A DNA stretch of 17,150 bases, from the NCBI GenBank assembly GCA_023262365.1, contig JALRBF010000260.1:1-17150 (forward strand). Direction: 5' to 3'. The notes below the pieces were generated by a model. The model made no database searches, was not told the DNA's origin, and saw only the letters and a list, made by a program, of their open reading frames with translations. Numbering within the stretch: position 1 is the stretch's first letter; every line of letters begins with the position of its first letter. Shown in pieces: positions 1 to 14,439 of this stretch. This DNA is from Burkholderiaceae bacterium. Lineage in GTDB: Bacteria > Pseudomonadota > Gammaproteobacteria > Burkholderiales > Burkholderiaceae_C. The position numbers were made by a program, and so were the translations under genes.

Positions 1-395
1 GGTTCAAAGCGGGCCACTTCGGCGCGCATGTGCTCGGGGTCGCCGTTGTAGTCAAACCAGGTGCCGTCGGAAAATCGCACGCGGTAAAAAGGGTCCATGG
101 CCACCAGCTTCACATCGTCCGCAAAGCTTTTGCCGCACAGCGCCCACAGCTCTTCGAGCAAAAACGGCGCGGTGATGATGGTGGGGCCGGCGTCAAAGGT
201 GTAGCCGTCTTGGGCAAACACGTAGGCGCGTCCGCCGGGACCGTCGAGCTGCTCGAGTACCTGCACCTCGTAGCCCATGACGCTGAGCCGAATGGCCGCG
301 GCCAAACCGCCAAAGCCACTGCCAATCACCAGCGCACGCGGCGCGGGCGTGCGCTCGCCACTGGCGCGCGACTCATCGGTGTAGTAAGCGTTCAT
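1..395 (-). CDS. crtI: Phytoene desaturase CrtI, N-terminal part (truncated by window edge)
   Basis: Only the first 131 codons are inside the window; the gene continues past position 1. The translation starts MNAYYTDESR and soon shows an FAD/NAD-binding Rossmann motif, GSGFGGLAAAIRL (about residues 25-37). This is followed by the carotenoid-desaturase signatures PGGRAY, DAGPTIITAPF and EELWALCGK, and then PFYRVRF. These fit bacterial CrtI (phytoene to neurosporene/lycopene, membrane-associated, FAD-dependent) better than the related methoxyneurosporene desaturase CrtD, but only the N-terminus is available. The ATG at 395-393 overlaps the puhE stop as ATGA, so it is probably translationally coupled to the end of the bch-puh series. 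I am confident in the carotenoid/phytoene desaturase family and slightly less so in CrtI versus a paralogue. Confidence 0.85.
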   Translation of the reverse strand, partial: MNAYYTDESRASGERTPAPRALVIGSGFGGLAAAIRLSVMGYEVQVLEQLDGPGGRAYVFAQDGYTFDAGPTIITAPFLLEELWALCGKSFADDVKLVAMDPFYRVRFSDGTWFDYNGDPEHMRAEVARFE

Positions 396-1192
396 CCGCC
401 CTCCGCCTTGGCCACGGCCAGCGGCGGCGTGCGCCCCATGGCCCAGCCCCAAAGCCGTTGCACCGGTGCGGCCACCACCATCAACACATGCTCCACAATC
501 GCCAGCGCCAACAGCGTGGCCAGCAACGTCCAGCCCGGCGTGACCTCAATGGCCGCGGCCTGCGCCTGCCATATGAGCCACGCCAAAGTGGCACCGGCCA
601 AGCCGACCGAGACGTAAAAAAACCAACTCGGCGAGCCGCTGCGAAAGTAGCTGCCCAAATACACCAGGTGCGAGGGCAAAAACTGCGCGCCCACTTGGGG
701 CACGCCCATAAACAAATTGATCTTGGCGCTAAAGCGCATGCACCACAGCACCGCAAAGGTGCACAGCGCGGTGTGATTGGGCAAGCCCTGCTGCAGCACC
801 AGCAGCACGGCAAAGTTAAGCACCAGCGCCACTTCATGCCACGCCACGGCCGCCACGCCTTGCCGCCAACGCCGCCACCCCGCGGCGTGGCGCTCTTGCA
901 CTTGGCGGCGCGGGCCGGTGAGCCAACCGGTTAAAAACATCAACTCGTGCCACGCCCACATCACCATGGCCGCGCCAAAGCCAAGGTAAGCGTGGGCCGT
1001 GCCCACAGCTTGCATGGAGTGCCAGGCCAGCACCAGCGAGGCCAAGGCCAGCACCGTAAGCCATAAATTGCTACGTCCAAAGGTGGGCTGAGCACGCCGC
1101 ACCAGCCACAAAATCACGCCCGTGCCCAGCCACCAGCTCGCCACCGCGAACAGTAAGGCCAACCAGGGCGATTGCCACACGGCAGCGATCAT
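392..1192 (-). CDS. puhE: Photosynthetic complex assembly protein PuhE (DUF3623 family)
   Basis: A 266-residue very hydrophobic integral membrane protein with roughly seven predicted membrane segments, beginning MIAAVWQSPWLALLFAVASW. The middle carries the family-like stretches FSAKINLFMGVP and LPSHLVYLGSYF. The last gene of puh operons in purple bacteria is typically this putative assembly factor, which affects reaction-centre/LH1 levels; its biochemical activity is not established. I chose the ATG at 1192, which lies 4 bp after the acsF stop and has GGTGAA upstream. An in-frame ATG at 1222 (10 residues longer, overlapping acsF by 26 bp) is possible but has no visible ribosome-binding site. 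The stop overlaps the crtI start as ATGA. Identification rests on composition, conserved stretches and position between acsF and the end of the puh genes. Confidence 0.85.
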   Translation of the reverse strand: MIAAVWQSPWLALLFAVASWWLGTGVILWLVRRAQPTFGRSNLWLTVLALASLVLAWHSMQAVGTAHAYLGFGAAMVMWAWHELMFLTGWLTGPRRQVQERHAAGWRRWRQGVAAVAWHEVALVLNFAVLLVLQQGLPNHTALCTFAVLWCMRFSAKINLFMGVPQVGAQFLPSHLVYLGSYFRSGSPSWFFYVSVGLAGATLAWLIWQAQAAAIEVTPGWTLLATLLALAIVEHVLMVVAAPVQRLWGWAMGRTPPLAVAKAEGG

Positions 1193-1196
1193 GCGT

Positions 1197-2312
1197 TCAC
1201 CATGTGGGTTGCACCCGCACATGTGCCGGTAGGCGTTGCGATTTCACCGGCAAGCAATACACCCGGGCAAAAACCGCCGCGGCTTGTACGGCACACCAGC
1301 CCTGGCGCAGCTTGCCCGCCACGCCGCCTTGAGCGCGTGCCAACGTCATGTGGTTGTTGATGTCAACCAAGCGCGTCATGCCACGCCGAAACACCGGATG
1401 GTCGGTGTCGATTTCCACCGGAAACACCTGCTTGGCAATGTCCGAGGTGATACGAAACACGGTGTAGTCGAATTCGGTTGGCGCCAAGCCCATGGCCTGA
1501 TGCATACCCGGGCGCTGATGGTCGCGCACGTACATGGTGGCGTACACCGCCAAAATAAAAAACCGAATCCACCACAGGTTGTGGCCACGCAGCAACTTGG
1601 GGTTGGCGCGCATGATCAGGGCAAACGACTCGCCGTGGCGGAACTCGTCGTTGCACCAGCGCTCAAACCATTTAAAGATGGGGTGAAAGCGCTTGTCCGG
1701 GTGGCGCTGCAGCTGCCGGTAGATGGTGATGTAACGCGCGTAGCCAATTTTTTCCGACAGATACGTGGCATAAAAAATAAACTTGGGCTTAAAAAACGTG
1801 TACCGCTTGGTGCGCTTGAGTTGGCCCAAATCCACACCCAAGTCAAAGTCGCGTAACGACTGGTTAATAAACCCGGCGTGGCGCGACTCGTCACGCGCCA
1901 TAAAGGTCATGAGCTTTTTTATGTCGGGGTTGGTCACGTGCTTGCGCACCTCGTTGTACAAAATGCAGCCCGAGAACTCCGAGGTGAGTGAGCCGATTAA
2001 AAAGTCCAAAAACTCTTGCCGCAGCGCCGGCGGCAGCTGCGCGACCTGCTGCTTGGCCTCGGCGGCAAAGCCCGCGTCGCGCTGAAAGTGGTCGTGGTTG
2101 TTGTCGCCCTCGTACTCGGCCATCATGGCGTTCCACTCCGCACGTACCGGCTCGACATTGATTTGGTCCATGGCCGCGTAATCGGTGGTGTAAAAGCGCG
2201 GGGCAATCACCGTGTCGTGCAAGGCCTTGGCTTGCGCATCAGCCGCGCTCTCTACCCGCGCCATCAGGTGCGCCAAGGGGTCGTCGTCCAGCGTCATCGG
2301 GGCATGGCTCAT
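1197..2312 (-). CDS. acsF: Mg-protoporphyrin IX monomethyl ester oxidative (aerobic) cyclase AcsF
   Basis: A 371-residue protein of the di-iron cyclase family. It uses O2 to form the isocyclic ring E, giving protochlorophyllide (3,8-divinyl form). Visible ferritin-like di-iron motifs are SEFSGC with a following E (about residues 111-121), DESRH (141-145) and NDEFRH (221-226). The length fits the family (about 350-380). The ATG at 2312 overlaps the puhC stop as ATGA and is preceded by GGAGA in puhC, a good ribosome-binding site. Presence of AcsF shows that the host makes bacteriochlorophyll with oxygen available, as in aerobic anoxygenic phototrophs and Rubrivivax-type betaproteobacteria. No oxygen-independent cyclase (bchE) is in this window, although one could exist elsewhere. 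Confidence 0.97.
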   Translation of the reverse strand: MSHAPMTLDDDPLAHLMARVESAADAQAKALHDTVIAPRFYTTDYAAMDQINVEPVRAEWNAMMAEYEGDNNHDHFQRDAGFAAEAKQQVAQLPPALRQEFLDFLIGSLTSEFSGCILYNEVRKHVTNPDIKKLMTFMARDESRHAGFINQSLRDFDLGVDLGQLKRTKRYTFFKPKFIFYATYLSEKIGYARYITIYRQLQRHPDKRFHPIFKWFERWCNDEFRHGESFALIMRANPKLLRGHNLWWIRFFILAVYATMYVRDHQRPGMHQAMGLAPTEFDYTVFRITSDIAKQVFPVEIDTDHPVFRRGMTRLVDINNHMTLARAQGGVAGKLRQGWCAVQAAAVFARVYCLPVKSQRLPAHVRVQPTW

Positions 2313-2743
2313 CGCGGGTCTCCGTCGGGGTTGGGTGCCAAGGCGGCAAATTCGGCCCAGTTGCTCGGGCCAAAGCTCTCTAAATCAATGCGGGTGTCGG
2401 TTGCGGCGTCGGCCAGTTGCAAGCGGCTACCCTGGCGCCCCACCAGCTGGTAGGGCCCGCCAGGTGGCAGGCCGTGCGCCACGCGCGCGCGTGCCATGGT
2501 GCGAATCACGCCACGCACAAAGCCCTGCTCGCCTTGCCAGCGCCGCAGCACTTCACCCGTACGCGGCTCAATCGCCAGCACGCTGCCGTCAGCAGCTTGG
2601 TCAAACATCACCGGTCGTTGCCACTGCGCCGGCGCGGTGTCTTGCGAGGCACCAGCGGCCACCCAAAGGGTCAGCGCCAGCAGCGCCACGGCCACGGCCA
2701 ATACCCGCCAAGGCGGGCCGCGGCGCGTGCGCAAGCGGTTCAC
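2309..2743 (-). CDS. puhC: Photosynthetic complex assembly protein PuhC
   Basis: A 144-residue protein starting [13 protein letters not shown]. It has a positively charged N-terminus, one membrane span (about residues 13-31) and a soluble, presumably periplasmic, domain. The domain contains the family pattern F-x-A-DGSV-x-IEP-x-TGEV followed by [12 protein letters not shown]. PuhC aids assembly of the reaction centre and organisation of LH1 in purple bacteria. The start is inferred: a GTG at 2743-2741 overlaps the puhB stop as GTGA, which gives a normal family length. The reading frame stays open 64 codons further upstream, but that part is antisense-like, low-complexity sequence inside puhB and no conserved start lies there. 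The 3' end overlaps acsF by 4 bp. Confidence 0.88.
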   Translation of the reverse strand: MNRLRTRRGPPWRVLAVAVALLALTLWVAAGASQDTAPAQWQRPVMFDQAADGSVLAIEPRTGEVLRRWQGEQGFVRGVIRTMARARVAHGLPPGGPYQLVGRQGSRLQLADAATDTRIDLESFGPSNWAEFAALAPNPDGDPR

Positions 2744-3402
2744 GACATCACCACCGTGGGCTGCTGCGCGTCGCCACTGGGTGAGGCCTCGGGCTGCTCG
2801 CCCAAGGACGCCACCACGTCGGGGTTGGCCACGCGCCAAGCCTGCTGCAGCAGCCGGGCCACACGCTGCACATCGGCCACGCCGCGCAAACTGGGCTCGG
2901 GTTGCTTGAGCCGCCACGCACGCGCATGCGGCCACAAATGCAGCCAGCCCATGCGGTCGTCACCGGCCAAGGTCAGCGACAAATCGCCCACGCCGTTTGC
3001 GCCCGGGCGCACCGCGGCCCCAGCCAAGCGGCGCAGCGGCAGGTTCAGCGTCAGCGTAAGCACAATGCCAATGCGCATCACCACGCGCTTGTTGGTTAGG
3101 GTGTACAGCGTGGTGCGTGCGCTCAACCACGCCCACCAGCACAACACGCCCCAAGCCACCAGCGCCAGCACGCCGCTGACGGCCAGCCCTTGCCAGTACG
3201 CCGCGGCGGTGGTGGTTACGCCGGCGCTGGCCTGTAAGGCCAACATCACCAGCAAGTACAGCGCCACGCCGCGCACATGAAACACCTGAGTGGCCAGGGT
3301 GCGCCACTCGGGCGCGCCCTGCCACAGCACGCGCTCGCCAGCGGGCAGCGGCTCGGGCAAGCCCGGGGCGGCCTCAAACTCGTGCTCGTGCACCGCGTTC
3401 AT
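2740..3402 (-). CDS. puhB: Photosynthetic complex assembly protein PuhB (bacterial PH domain)
   Basis: A 220-residue membrane protein. The N-terminus has the PH-like start ERVLWQGAPEW (about residues 23-33). Two hydrophobic segments follow (about 45-62 and 73-95), then TLYTLTNKRVVMRIG, typical of the bacterial PH-domain family, and a soluble C-terminal part containing GWLHLWPHARAW. PuhB is a reaction-centre assembly factor known from Rhodobacter to accelerate RC formation. The ATG overlaps the puhA stop (ATGA) and the stop overlaps the puhC GTG (GTGA), so translation of puhA, puhB and puhC is probably coupled. The C-terminal 25 residues are Pro/Ser/Gln-rich and likely disordered. Confidence 0.93.
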   Translation of the reverse strand: MNAVHEHEFEAAPGLPEPLPAGERVLWQGAPEWRTLATQVFHVRGVALYLLVMLALQASAGVTTTAAAYWQGLAVSGVLALVAWGVLCWWAWLSARTTLYTLTNKRVVMRIGIVLTLTLNLPLRRLAGAAVRPGANGVGDLSLTLAGDDRMGWLHLWPHARAWRLKQPEPSLRGVADVQRVARLLQQAWRVANPDVVASLGEQPEASPSGDAQQPTVVMS

Positions 3403-4157
3403 AGCAGCGGTTCTTGCCGCTCAGGGGTGGCGTACAAGGTGCCCGCGCCGAAGTAGGCGGTGATTTTTTCCTCCTCGAGCAAGGTGATCTCCTCGGGGTT
3501 GCGCGTGGCGGGCACACCTTCAAACTGCTCGGCCAACAGCGCGTGCACCGTAATGCCCTGGCGCGTGATGCGCGCAAAGGTCATGGGCACCAACACCTGG
3601 CGCCCGCCTGGCGTGCTCACCTCAAGGTAGCGAAACATCATCTCCATGCGGTCCACCCACAGGTCATGCACCGTGCCGGCCACCTGACCTTGCGCGTCGT
3701 GCACCGACATGCCGCGCGGGTCCACGTCTTTGCTAGCCACGCCGTGGTCGGGGGCGCGACGCAGCGGCACGATCTTGGCCTCGCCATGCAGGGTTCGGTC
3801 CACCTCGTCGGCACGCGCGGCCCAGGCCCCAGGACCCACGCCAGCGGTCAGTGGGTTGCCCACCGGCTCAAGCGGTGCGCCGTTGAGCCCCGTGACCGGT
3901 TGTGCCTGGTAGCTGCCGTCGGCCCGATTGAAGTCGGGCGCTTGCACCTCGCGACCGTTGGCCAAGCGATAGGTTTTGGGCTCGGGCATGGGCCAGCCCG
4001 TGATCACCGGGCCGTTTTCTCGCCCCGAATCCATGGGGTAGCCCTCGCGATGCCCCTCACGGATGAGGTAATAAATCAACCCGGCAAAAAATATCCAGAA
4101 CATGTACAACACGATCTGGGCCACATCAACGTACTGCGTGATTGCTCCTGTTCCCAT
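3399..4157 (-). CDS. puhA: Photosynthetic reaction centre H subunit PuhA
   Basis: A 252-residue protein starting MGTGAITQYVDVAQ with one transmembrane helix (about residues 12-32) followed by IREGHREGYP. This is the typical N-terminus of the RC H subunit, which anchors to and caps the L/M core on the cytoplasmic side and shapes the proton path to QB. The C-terminal half is the PRC-barrel domain, with DLWVDRMEMMFRYLEV and GRQVLVPMTFA recognisable. The ATG at 4157 is preceded at 8 bp by AAGGAG, the best ribosome-binding site in the minus-strand series. An upstream ATG at 4184 would add nine unrelated residues. A 33-bp gap separates it from lhaA, the largest gap in the series. This matches the need to make PuhA in stoichiometric excess over the enzymes. 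Confidence 0.96.
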   Translation of the reverse strand: MGTGAITQYVDVAQIVLYMFWIFFAGLIYYLIREGHREGYPMDSGRENGPVITGWPMPEPKTYRLANGREVQAPDFNRADGSYQAQPVTGLNGAPLEPVGNPLTAGVGPGAWAARADEVDRTLHGEAKIVPLRRAPDHGVASKDVDPRGMSVHDAQGQVAGTVHDLWVDRMEMMFRYLEVSTPGGRQVLVPMTFARITRQGITVHALLAEQFEGVPATRNPEEITLLEEEKITAYFGAGTLYATPERQEPLL

Positions 4158-4190
4158 CACCGTTTCTCCTTCAAAAAACAACACACACCC

Positions 4191-5615
4191 TTACCCCGGC
4201 ATTTCAGCCAGACCAAACCTTGCCGCCGAGGGGGTGAGCCCACGGCGGCGCCGCACCAGTGGGCCCAACGCAATGAGCACCACAAAGAGCAGATAAATTT
4301 CCACATGAAACACAAAGCTGTAGCCCGTGACGGGCGACTGCAGCGGCGCACCGAGGTGCCCGGCCATGGCCAAGTAGCCCACGCCGTCGCGCAATGCCCC
4401 ACCCAGCGCCATGGCCACGCCCGCGGCACTGGCTTGCACCGCGCCCCAGGCGCCCAGCACCAAGCCGCTGGCGCCGCCTTGCACAAACTCCATGGCGGTG
4501 AGCAACATACCCACGGCAAACAAACCGCCGGCCATGCCAATCAAAAACGCCCCCGCCTGAAACAACCACGGCGCCTGCAACGGGGCGGCAAACACCACCA
4601 TGGCAAAGGCCGGCAAACCAAGCAGTAGCCCACGGGCGCCCAGGCGGCAGGTGTCGGTGCCGCGCGCGACCTGATGCGCCGACCATGCAAACGCCAGCAT
4701 GGCCCCCATGGCGCTGAGCGCCGTCAAGGCACTGGTGTGACCCACGGCCAAACCCAGCACCTCGCCGCCGTAAGGCTCGAGCACAATGTCTTGCATGCTA
4801 AAAGCGCAGGTGCCTAAGCCCACCGTCCATAAAAAGCGCCGCATGCCGGGCATGGCCATCAGCGCGCGCCACTGCACACCAAACCCACCCACCGGCCGCG
4901 CCCCCCGGCGCGTGCCGCGCGCCTCTTGGCGCCACAATGCCGTGAGGTTAAGCACCATCACCGCCACCGCGCAGCCCTGTACCACCTGAATCAAACGCTT
5001 AGGCGAAAACTCCGCCAGCATCCACCCCAAGCCAGCGGCCCCTACCAGCAGCCCCACCAGCAACGCCGTGTACAAAAACGCCACCACACGCGGACGCGTC
5101 TCGGGGGTGGCCAAATCCGAGGCCAACGCCATGCCCGCGGTTTGGGTGATTTGAATGCCTGCCCCGGCCAGCACAAAGGCCAAGCCCGCGCCCACACGGC
5201 CCAACCACAGCGTTCCCGGTGGCGGGTCAGCCAGCAGCAGCAAAGCAAAGGGCATGATGGCCAAGCCACCAAACATCAACAAATTGCCCATCCACAAATA
5301 CGGCAAGCGACGCAAGCCCAGGGCCGAGGGGTGGGTGTCGCTGCGGTAGCCAATCATGGCGCGCATGGGGGCAAACACCAGCGGCAACGCCACCGACAAC
5401 GCCACCCACCAAGCCGGTACACCCAACTCCACAATCATCACCCGGTTGAGCGTGCCCACCAACAGCGCGGTGGCCAAGCCAATGGCCACCTGAAACAACG
5501 ACAGACGCCACAGCCGCGTCAGCGGCAACTCGGCCGAGGCGGCGTCGGCAAACGGCACGTAGCGCGCCATCCAGGCCTGCGCCCACGGGGGTGGCTGTAA
5601 GCGCCACGCCCTCAC
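4191..5615 (-). CDS. lhaA: Light-harvesting 1 assembly protein LhaA (PucC/BCD-family MFS transporter)
   Basis: A 474-residue polytopic membrane protein of about 12 predicted spans from the bacteriochlorophyll-delivery (PucC/LhaA) branch of the major facilitator superfamily. Visible family stretches are ELPLTRLWRLSLFQVAIG, GTLNRVMIVELGVPAWWV, MRAMIGYRSD and PYLWMGNLLMFGG near the N-terminus, and FSMQDIVLEPYGGEVLGL in the second half. It is needed for LH1 assembly, possibly delivering bacteriochlorophyll. The start is inferred as GTG at 5615-5613, which overlaps the bchM stop as GTGA and gives MRAWRLQPP. The frame is open 23 codons further into bchM without a convincing start; an in-frame ATG about 14 codons downstream is less consistent with the family. 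Its position between bchM and puhA is the usual one in proteobacterial clusters. Confidence 0.93.
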   Translation of the reverse strand: MRAWRLQPPPWAQAWMARYVPFADAASAELPLTRLWRLSLFQVAIGLATALLVGTLNRVMIVELGVPAWWVALSVALPLVFAPMRAMIGYRSDTHPSALGLRRLPYLWMGNLLMFGGLAIMPFALLLLADPPPGTLWLGRVGAGLAFVLAGAGIQITQTAGMALASDLATPETRPRVVAFLYTALLVGLLVGAAGLGWMLAEFSPKRLIQVVQGCAVAVMVLNLTALWRQEARGTRRGARPVGGFGVQWRALMAMPGMRRFLWTVGLGTCAFSMQDIVLEPYGGEVLGLAVGHTSALTALSAMGAMLAFAWSAHQVARGTDTCRLGARGLLLGLPAFAMVVFAAPLQAPWLFQAGAFLIGMAGGLFAVGMLLTAMEFVQGGASGLVLGAWGAVQASAAGVAMALGGALRDGVGYLAMAGHLGAPLQSPVTGYSFVFHVEIYLLFVVLIALGPLVRRRRGLTPSAARFGLAEMPG

Positions 5616-6294
5616 TGGTGCCACTCCCACGCCTGCGAGGTGTAAAACCCATGCGCCACGCGTTGCGTGCGACCCTCTTGCCACGCCACACCCAAGGCCT
5701 GAGAAATCAATGGCCGCAGCCTATCTTGTGCCATGGGTTGCAGCGCGGGCGAGCGGTCGCCGCGCGGAAACCAGCGCCCCACCCCGTGCATCAGCGCCAA
5801 CGCTGGCGTGCGCGGGGCAAAGGTCAACAACACGGCGCACGCCACGCGCGGGGCCAGGCGTTGCAGCGCGTTGGCCAACTGCTGCGGCTCGTAGTGAATC
5901 AGCGAATCCATGGCCACGACGTAGTCAAACCGGCCCAAAGCCTCGTCCAACATGTCCCCGGCCATGAAGTGCACACCAGCGGCCGACTGTCGCTGTTTGG
6001 CCAACTCAATGAGGGTGGGCGACAAATCCACCGCCACCACCTCGGCGCCACGCTCGGCCAAAGCCTGCGCCAGCACACCGGTGCCGCAACCGGCGTCCAG
6101 CACGCGCGCGCCGTGTAAATCAAGCGGCAACCACTGCAACAAGGTCGCGCGCATGGCGTCGCGCCCGGCGCGCACCGAGGCTCGAATGCGCCCCAGCGGC
6201 GCGTCCGAGGTCAGCCGCTCCCACGCCTTGGCCGCGGTGCGGTCAAAGTAGTGTTCGATTTGCGCGCGGCGCTGCAAGTACGCGGTATCAGGCA

Positions 6295-6295
<1 letters not shown>
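5612..6295 (-). CDS. bchM: Mg-protoporphyrin IX O-methyltransferase BchM
   Basis: A 227-residue SAM-dependent methyltransferase. It methylates the 13-propionate of Mg-protoporphyrin IX, the substrate step before the AcsF cyclase. Motif I, VLDAGCGTG, is at about residues 64-72; an acidic motif II VVAVDLSP and FDYVVAMDSLIHY follow, matching BchM. The ATG at 6295 shares one base with the bchL stop (TGATG). A TTG one codon upstream would overlap as TTGA and is less likely. It lies immediately after bchL and immediately before lhaA. Confidence 0.95.
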
Positions 6296-10911
<4,616 letters not shown>

Positions 10912-10937
<26 letters not shown>

Positions 10938-12438
10938 CGTATAGCGTCTCAACGGTGATGCGGTTAAGCCCATGCTCGCGCGCAAAGCGCTCGGTGTTGC
11001 GTCGGGCTTTGCCGCGCACAAAAAACGGCACCTTGCGCAACTCGCGCTCGGCGTCGTCGCCCCAGATGTTGCCCTCGGCGCTGGCGGGCGCTGGCGCCGG
11101 GGCGGCGCGCGTGCCATGCCCAAGGTGTGAGGGTGCGGCGTCTTCATGAAACTCATGGTCACCGCGAAACATCCCGATCAGGTGCTCTTCTAGGCCCATC
11201 ATCAGCGGGTGTACCCAGGTGTCAAACAACACGTTGGCGCCCTCTTCACCCATTTGCGGGGCGTAGCGGGCCGGAAAGTCCTGCACGTGCACCGGCGCCG
11301 AAATGACCGCGCACGGCAACCCCAAACGCTTGGCGATATGCCGCTCCATTTGGGTGCCCAGCACCAACTCGGGCTGCAGCTCGGCAATGGCGGCTTCCAC
11401 CTCCAAGTAATCGTCTGTAATCAGTGCCTGCAAACCCAGGCGTGACGCGGCCTCGCGCACGTCCCTGGCTTGCTCGCGGCTGTACGTGCCCAGCCCCACC
11501 ACCTCAAAGCCCATCTCCTCGGTGGCCACCCGCGCCGCGGCCATGGCGTGTGTGGCGTCGCCAAACACAAACACGCGTTTGCCGGTTAGGTAGGTGCTGT
11601 CCACCGACGCCGCGTACCACCGTGCACGCTCGGCCAAGCCGTGCAGCACGGGCTGGGCGTCCACCTCGGCCAAGGCGGCCACCTCGCGCACAAAATCGGC
11701 GGTGGCACCACGCCCAATCGGCACGGTGCGGGTGTAGGGCTGGCCAAAGCGGCGCCACAGCCATTGCGCCGTGGTACCGGCCAACTCGGGGTACATCACC
11801 ACGTTAAAGTTGGCCTGCGGCAAGCGTGCCAAATCTTTGGGCGTGGCTTCCCACGGCGCCACGGTAAGCAGGGTAATACCCAAGCGCTGCAGCAAGTGGG
11901 TGATCTCTTTGACATCGTCGCGGTGCCTAAAGCCCAGGGCCATGGGCCCCAGCAAGTTGCAAGTGGCCTTGGCCACGCTGGCGCGGTCCACCGTCACCGG
12001 TTCGGCCATGGCGCGCACCATGCGGTACAGCGTCTCGGCCGCACCCCAGTTTTCTTTGCGCTGATACGCCGGCAACTCCAGCGGCACCACCGGTATGGGC
12101 AACTGCAACGCCTGGGCAAGGCCGCCGGGGTCGTCTTGAATCAACTCGGCGGTGCACGAAGCCCCCACCATCATTGCCTGCGGCGCAAAGCGTGCGTGCG
12201 CGTCGCGTACCGCGTCTTTGAACAACTGCGCGGTGTCGCTGCCCAAATCGCGCGCTTGAAAAGTGGTGTACGTCACCGGTGGGCGCCGGGGCAGCCGCTC
12301 GATCGTGGTGAACAACAAATCGGCATAGGTGTCACCTTGCGGTGCGTGCAGCACGTAGTGCACATCGCGCATGGCCGTGGCCACGCGCATCGCACCCACG
12401 TGGGGCGGGCCTTCGTATGTCCAGAGGGTTAACTGCAT
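10912..12438 (-). CDS. bchB: Light-independent protochlorophyllide reductase subunit BchB
   Basis: A 508-residue nitrogenase-like subunit that forms the BchN-BchB heterotetramer carrying the substrate site and [4Fe-4S] cluster of DPOR. Residue D36 (in [12 protein letters not shown]) corresponds to the unusual aspartate cluster ligand known for BchB, and C95 ([11 protein letters not shown]) to a cysteine ligand region. Further family blocks are [12 protein letters not shown] (about 290-300), [17 protein letters not shown] (about 380-396) and the small C-terminal domain with [16 protein letters not shown]. An Ala/Pro/Ser linker (about 441-455) separates core and C-terminal domain. The ATG is 5 bp after the bchN stop. 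Its 3' end overlaps bchH by 26 bp. Confidence 0.98.
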
Positions 12439-12443
12439 GGGGT

Positions 12444-14233
<1,790 letters not shown>

Positions 14234-14239
14234 GGCGCC

Positions 14240-14268
14240 AATTTAGTCGGGTCCGGGGATTGTGTCAA
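14240..14268 (-). promoter_or_regulatory. Predicted sigma70-type promoter of bchF, leaderless geometry
   Basis: On the minus strand a perfect -35 TTGACA (14268-14263) is followed by a 17-bp spacer and TAAATT (14245-14240, 4 of 6 matches to TATAAT). Only GGCGCC then separates it from the bchF ATG (14233). Transcription would start at or within a base or two of the ATG, and no Shine-Dalgarno exists, so a leaderless mRNA is predicted. The -35 is part of the adjacent PpsR-like operator. Inferred from sequence only. Confidence 0.55.
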
Positions 14269-14280
14269 CTTTTTATGACG
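14263..14280 (-). promoter_or_regulatory. PpsR/CrtJ-type operator overlapping the bchF -35
   Basis: Minus-strand reading is CGTCATAAAAAGTTGACA. It fits the known PpsR/CrtJ consensus TGT-N12-ACA with a single mismatch (first T is C). Its right half is the -35 hexamer TTGACA, so bound PpsR would block RNA polymerase. It is in the same register to the promoter as the operator before bchG. Confidence 0.55.
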
Positions 14281-14296
14281 TCAAATATTATTTACA
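14279..14296 (-). promoter_or_regulatory. Second PpsR/CrtJ-type operator upstream of bchF
   Basis: Minus-strand reading is TGTAAATAATATTTGACG, a TGT-N12-ACA match with one mismatch (last A is G), very similar to the bchG operator. It abuts the first operator and shares two bases with it; the junction forms the palindrome TGACGTCA. PpsR is known to bind paired sites cooperatively, so the two are likely one composite operator. Confidence 0.5.
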
Positions 14297-14326
14297 CATC
14301 ACCAATGAAAGCGTTTGGTTTTTTTG

Positions 14327-14346
14327 TAACACTTAAGTAAATGTTA
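14327..14346. repeat. Dyad TAACA-N10-TGTTA in the aerR/bchF control region
   Basis: A 20-bp inverted repeat (TAACA at 14327-14331, TGTTA at 14342-14346) encloses an ACTTAAGT palindrome (14331-14338). It overlaps another dyad, GTTAA-N7-TTAAC (14343-14359). Both lie just upstream of the predicted aerR -35, where an activator or repressor would sit. No known family consensus is matched with confidence. Confidence 0.4.
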
Positions 14347-14359
14347 ATCCACATTTAAC

Positions 14360-14388
14360 TTGACGCTTAACGGACACAAGCGTAAAAC
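14360..14388 (+). promoter_or_regulatory. Predicted promoter of aerR-ppsR
   Basis: TTGACG (14360-14365, 5 of 6) and TAAAAC (14383-14388, 4 of 6) are separated by 17 bp, giving a start near 14395 and a leader of about 45 nt before the aerR ATG. A weak AAGG lies 8 bp before the ATG. Unlike the bchF and bchG promoters, the sequence before this -35 lacks the left TGT half of a PpsR operator. Confidence 0.4.
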
Positions 14389-14439
14389 CACATCACTCCC
14401 TGGTGCTGCACCAGCCACCAAACCAACCAAGGCAACCCC

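Larger units (their letters stand above)
14234..14439. other. Divergent A/T-rich control region between bchF and aerR
   Basis: This is the only long non-coding stretch (206 bp) inside the window. Its central part (about 14260-14390) is strongly A/T-rich against GC-rich genes on both sides. It holds a predicted leftward bchF promoter with two abutting PpsR-like operators, a predicted rightward aerR promoter, a TAACA-N10-TGTTA dyad with a central ACTTAAGT palindrome, and a T8-type run near 14318-14325. No ORF, tRNA or terminator hairpin is evident in it. Confidence 0.8.

Noticed and set aside
2744..2935. 64-codon N-terminal extension of PuhC
   Set aside because: Lies inside puhB, low complexity; the GTG at 2743 overlapping the puhB stop gives the normal family N-terminus with a charged segment then a membrane span.
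3414..4628. Long open frame (404 codons) on the plus strand antisense to puhA and lhaA
   Set aside because: It is the shadow of two well-identified genes in GC-rich DNA, His/Arg/Gln-rich, crosses their boundary, and resembles no protein family.
10938..11162. 75-residue N-terminal extension of BchH
   Set aside because: Out-of-frame translation of the bchB 3' end; Pro/Arg/Ala-rich and unlike BchH, while ATG 10937 gives the normal length.
14260..14289. Rightward promoter TTGTGT with a downstream AAATAT/AATATT for aerR
   Set aside because: Only 3 of 6 matches at -35 and 3-4 of 6 at -10; the TTGACG/TAAAAC pair nearer aerR is better, and the A/T content here is explained by the PpsR-like sites.
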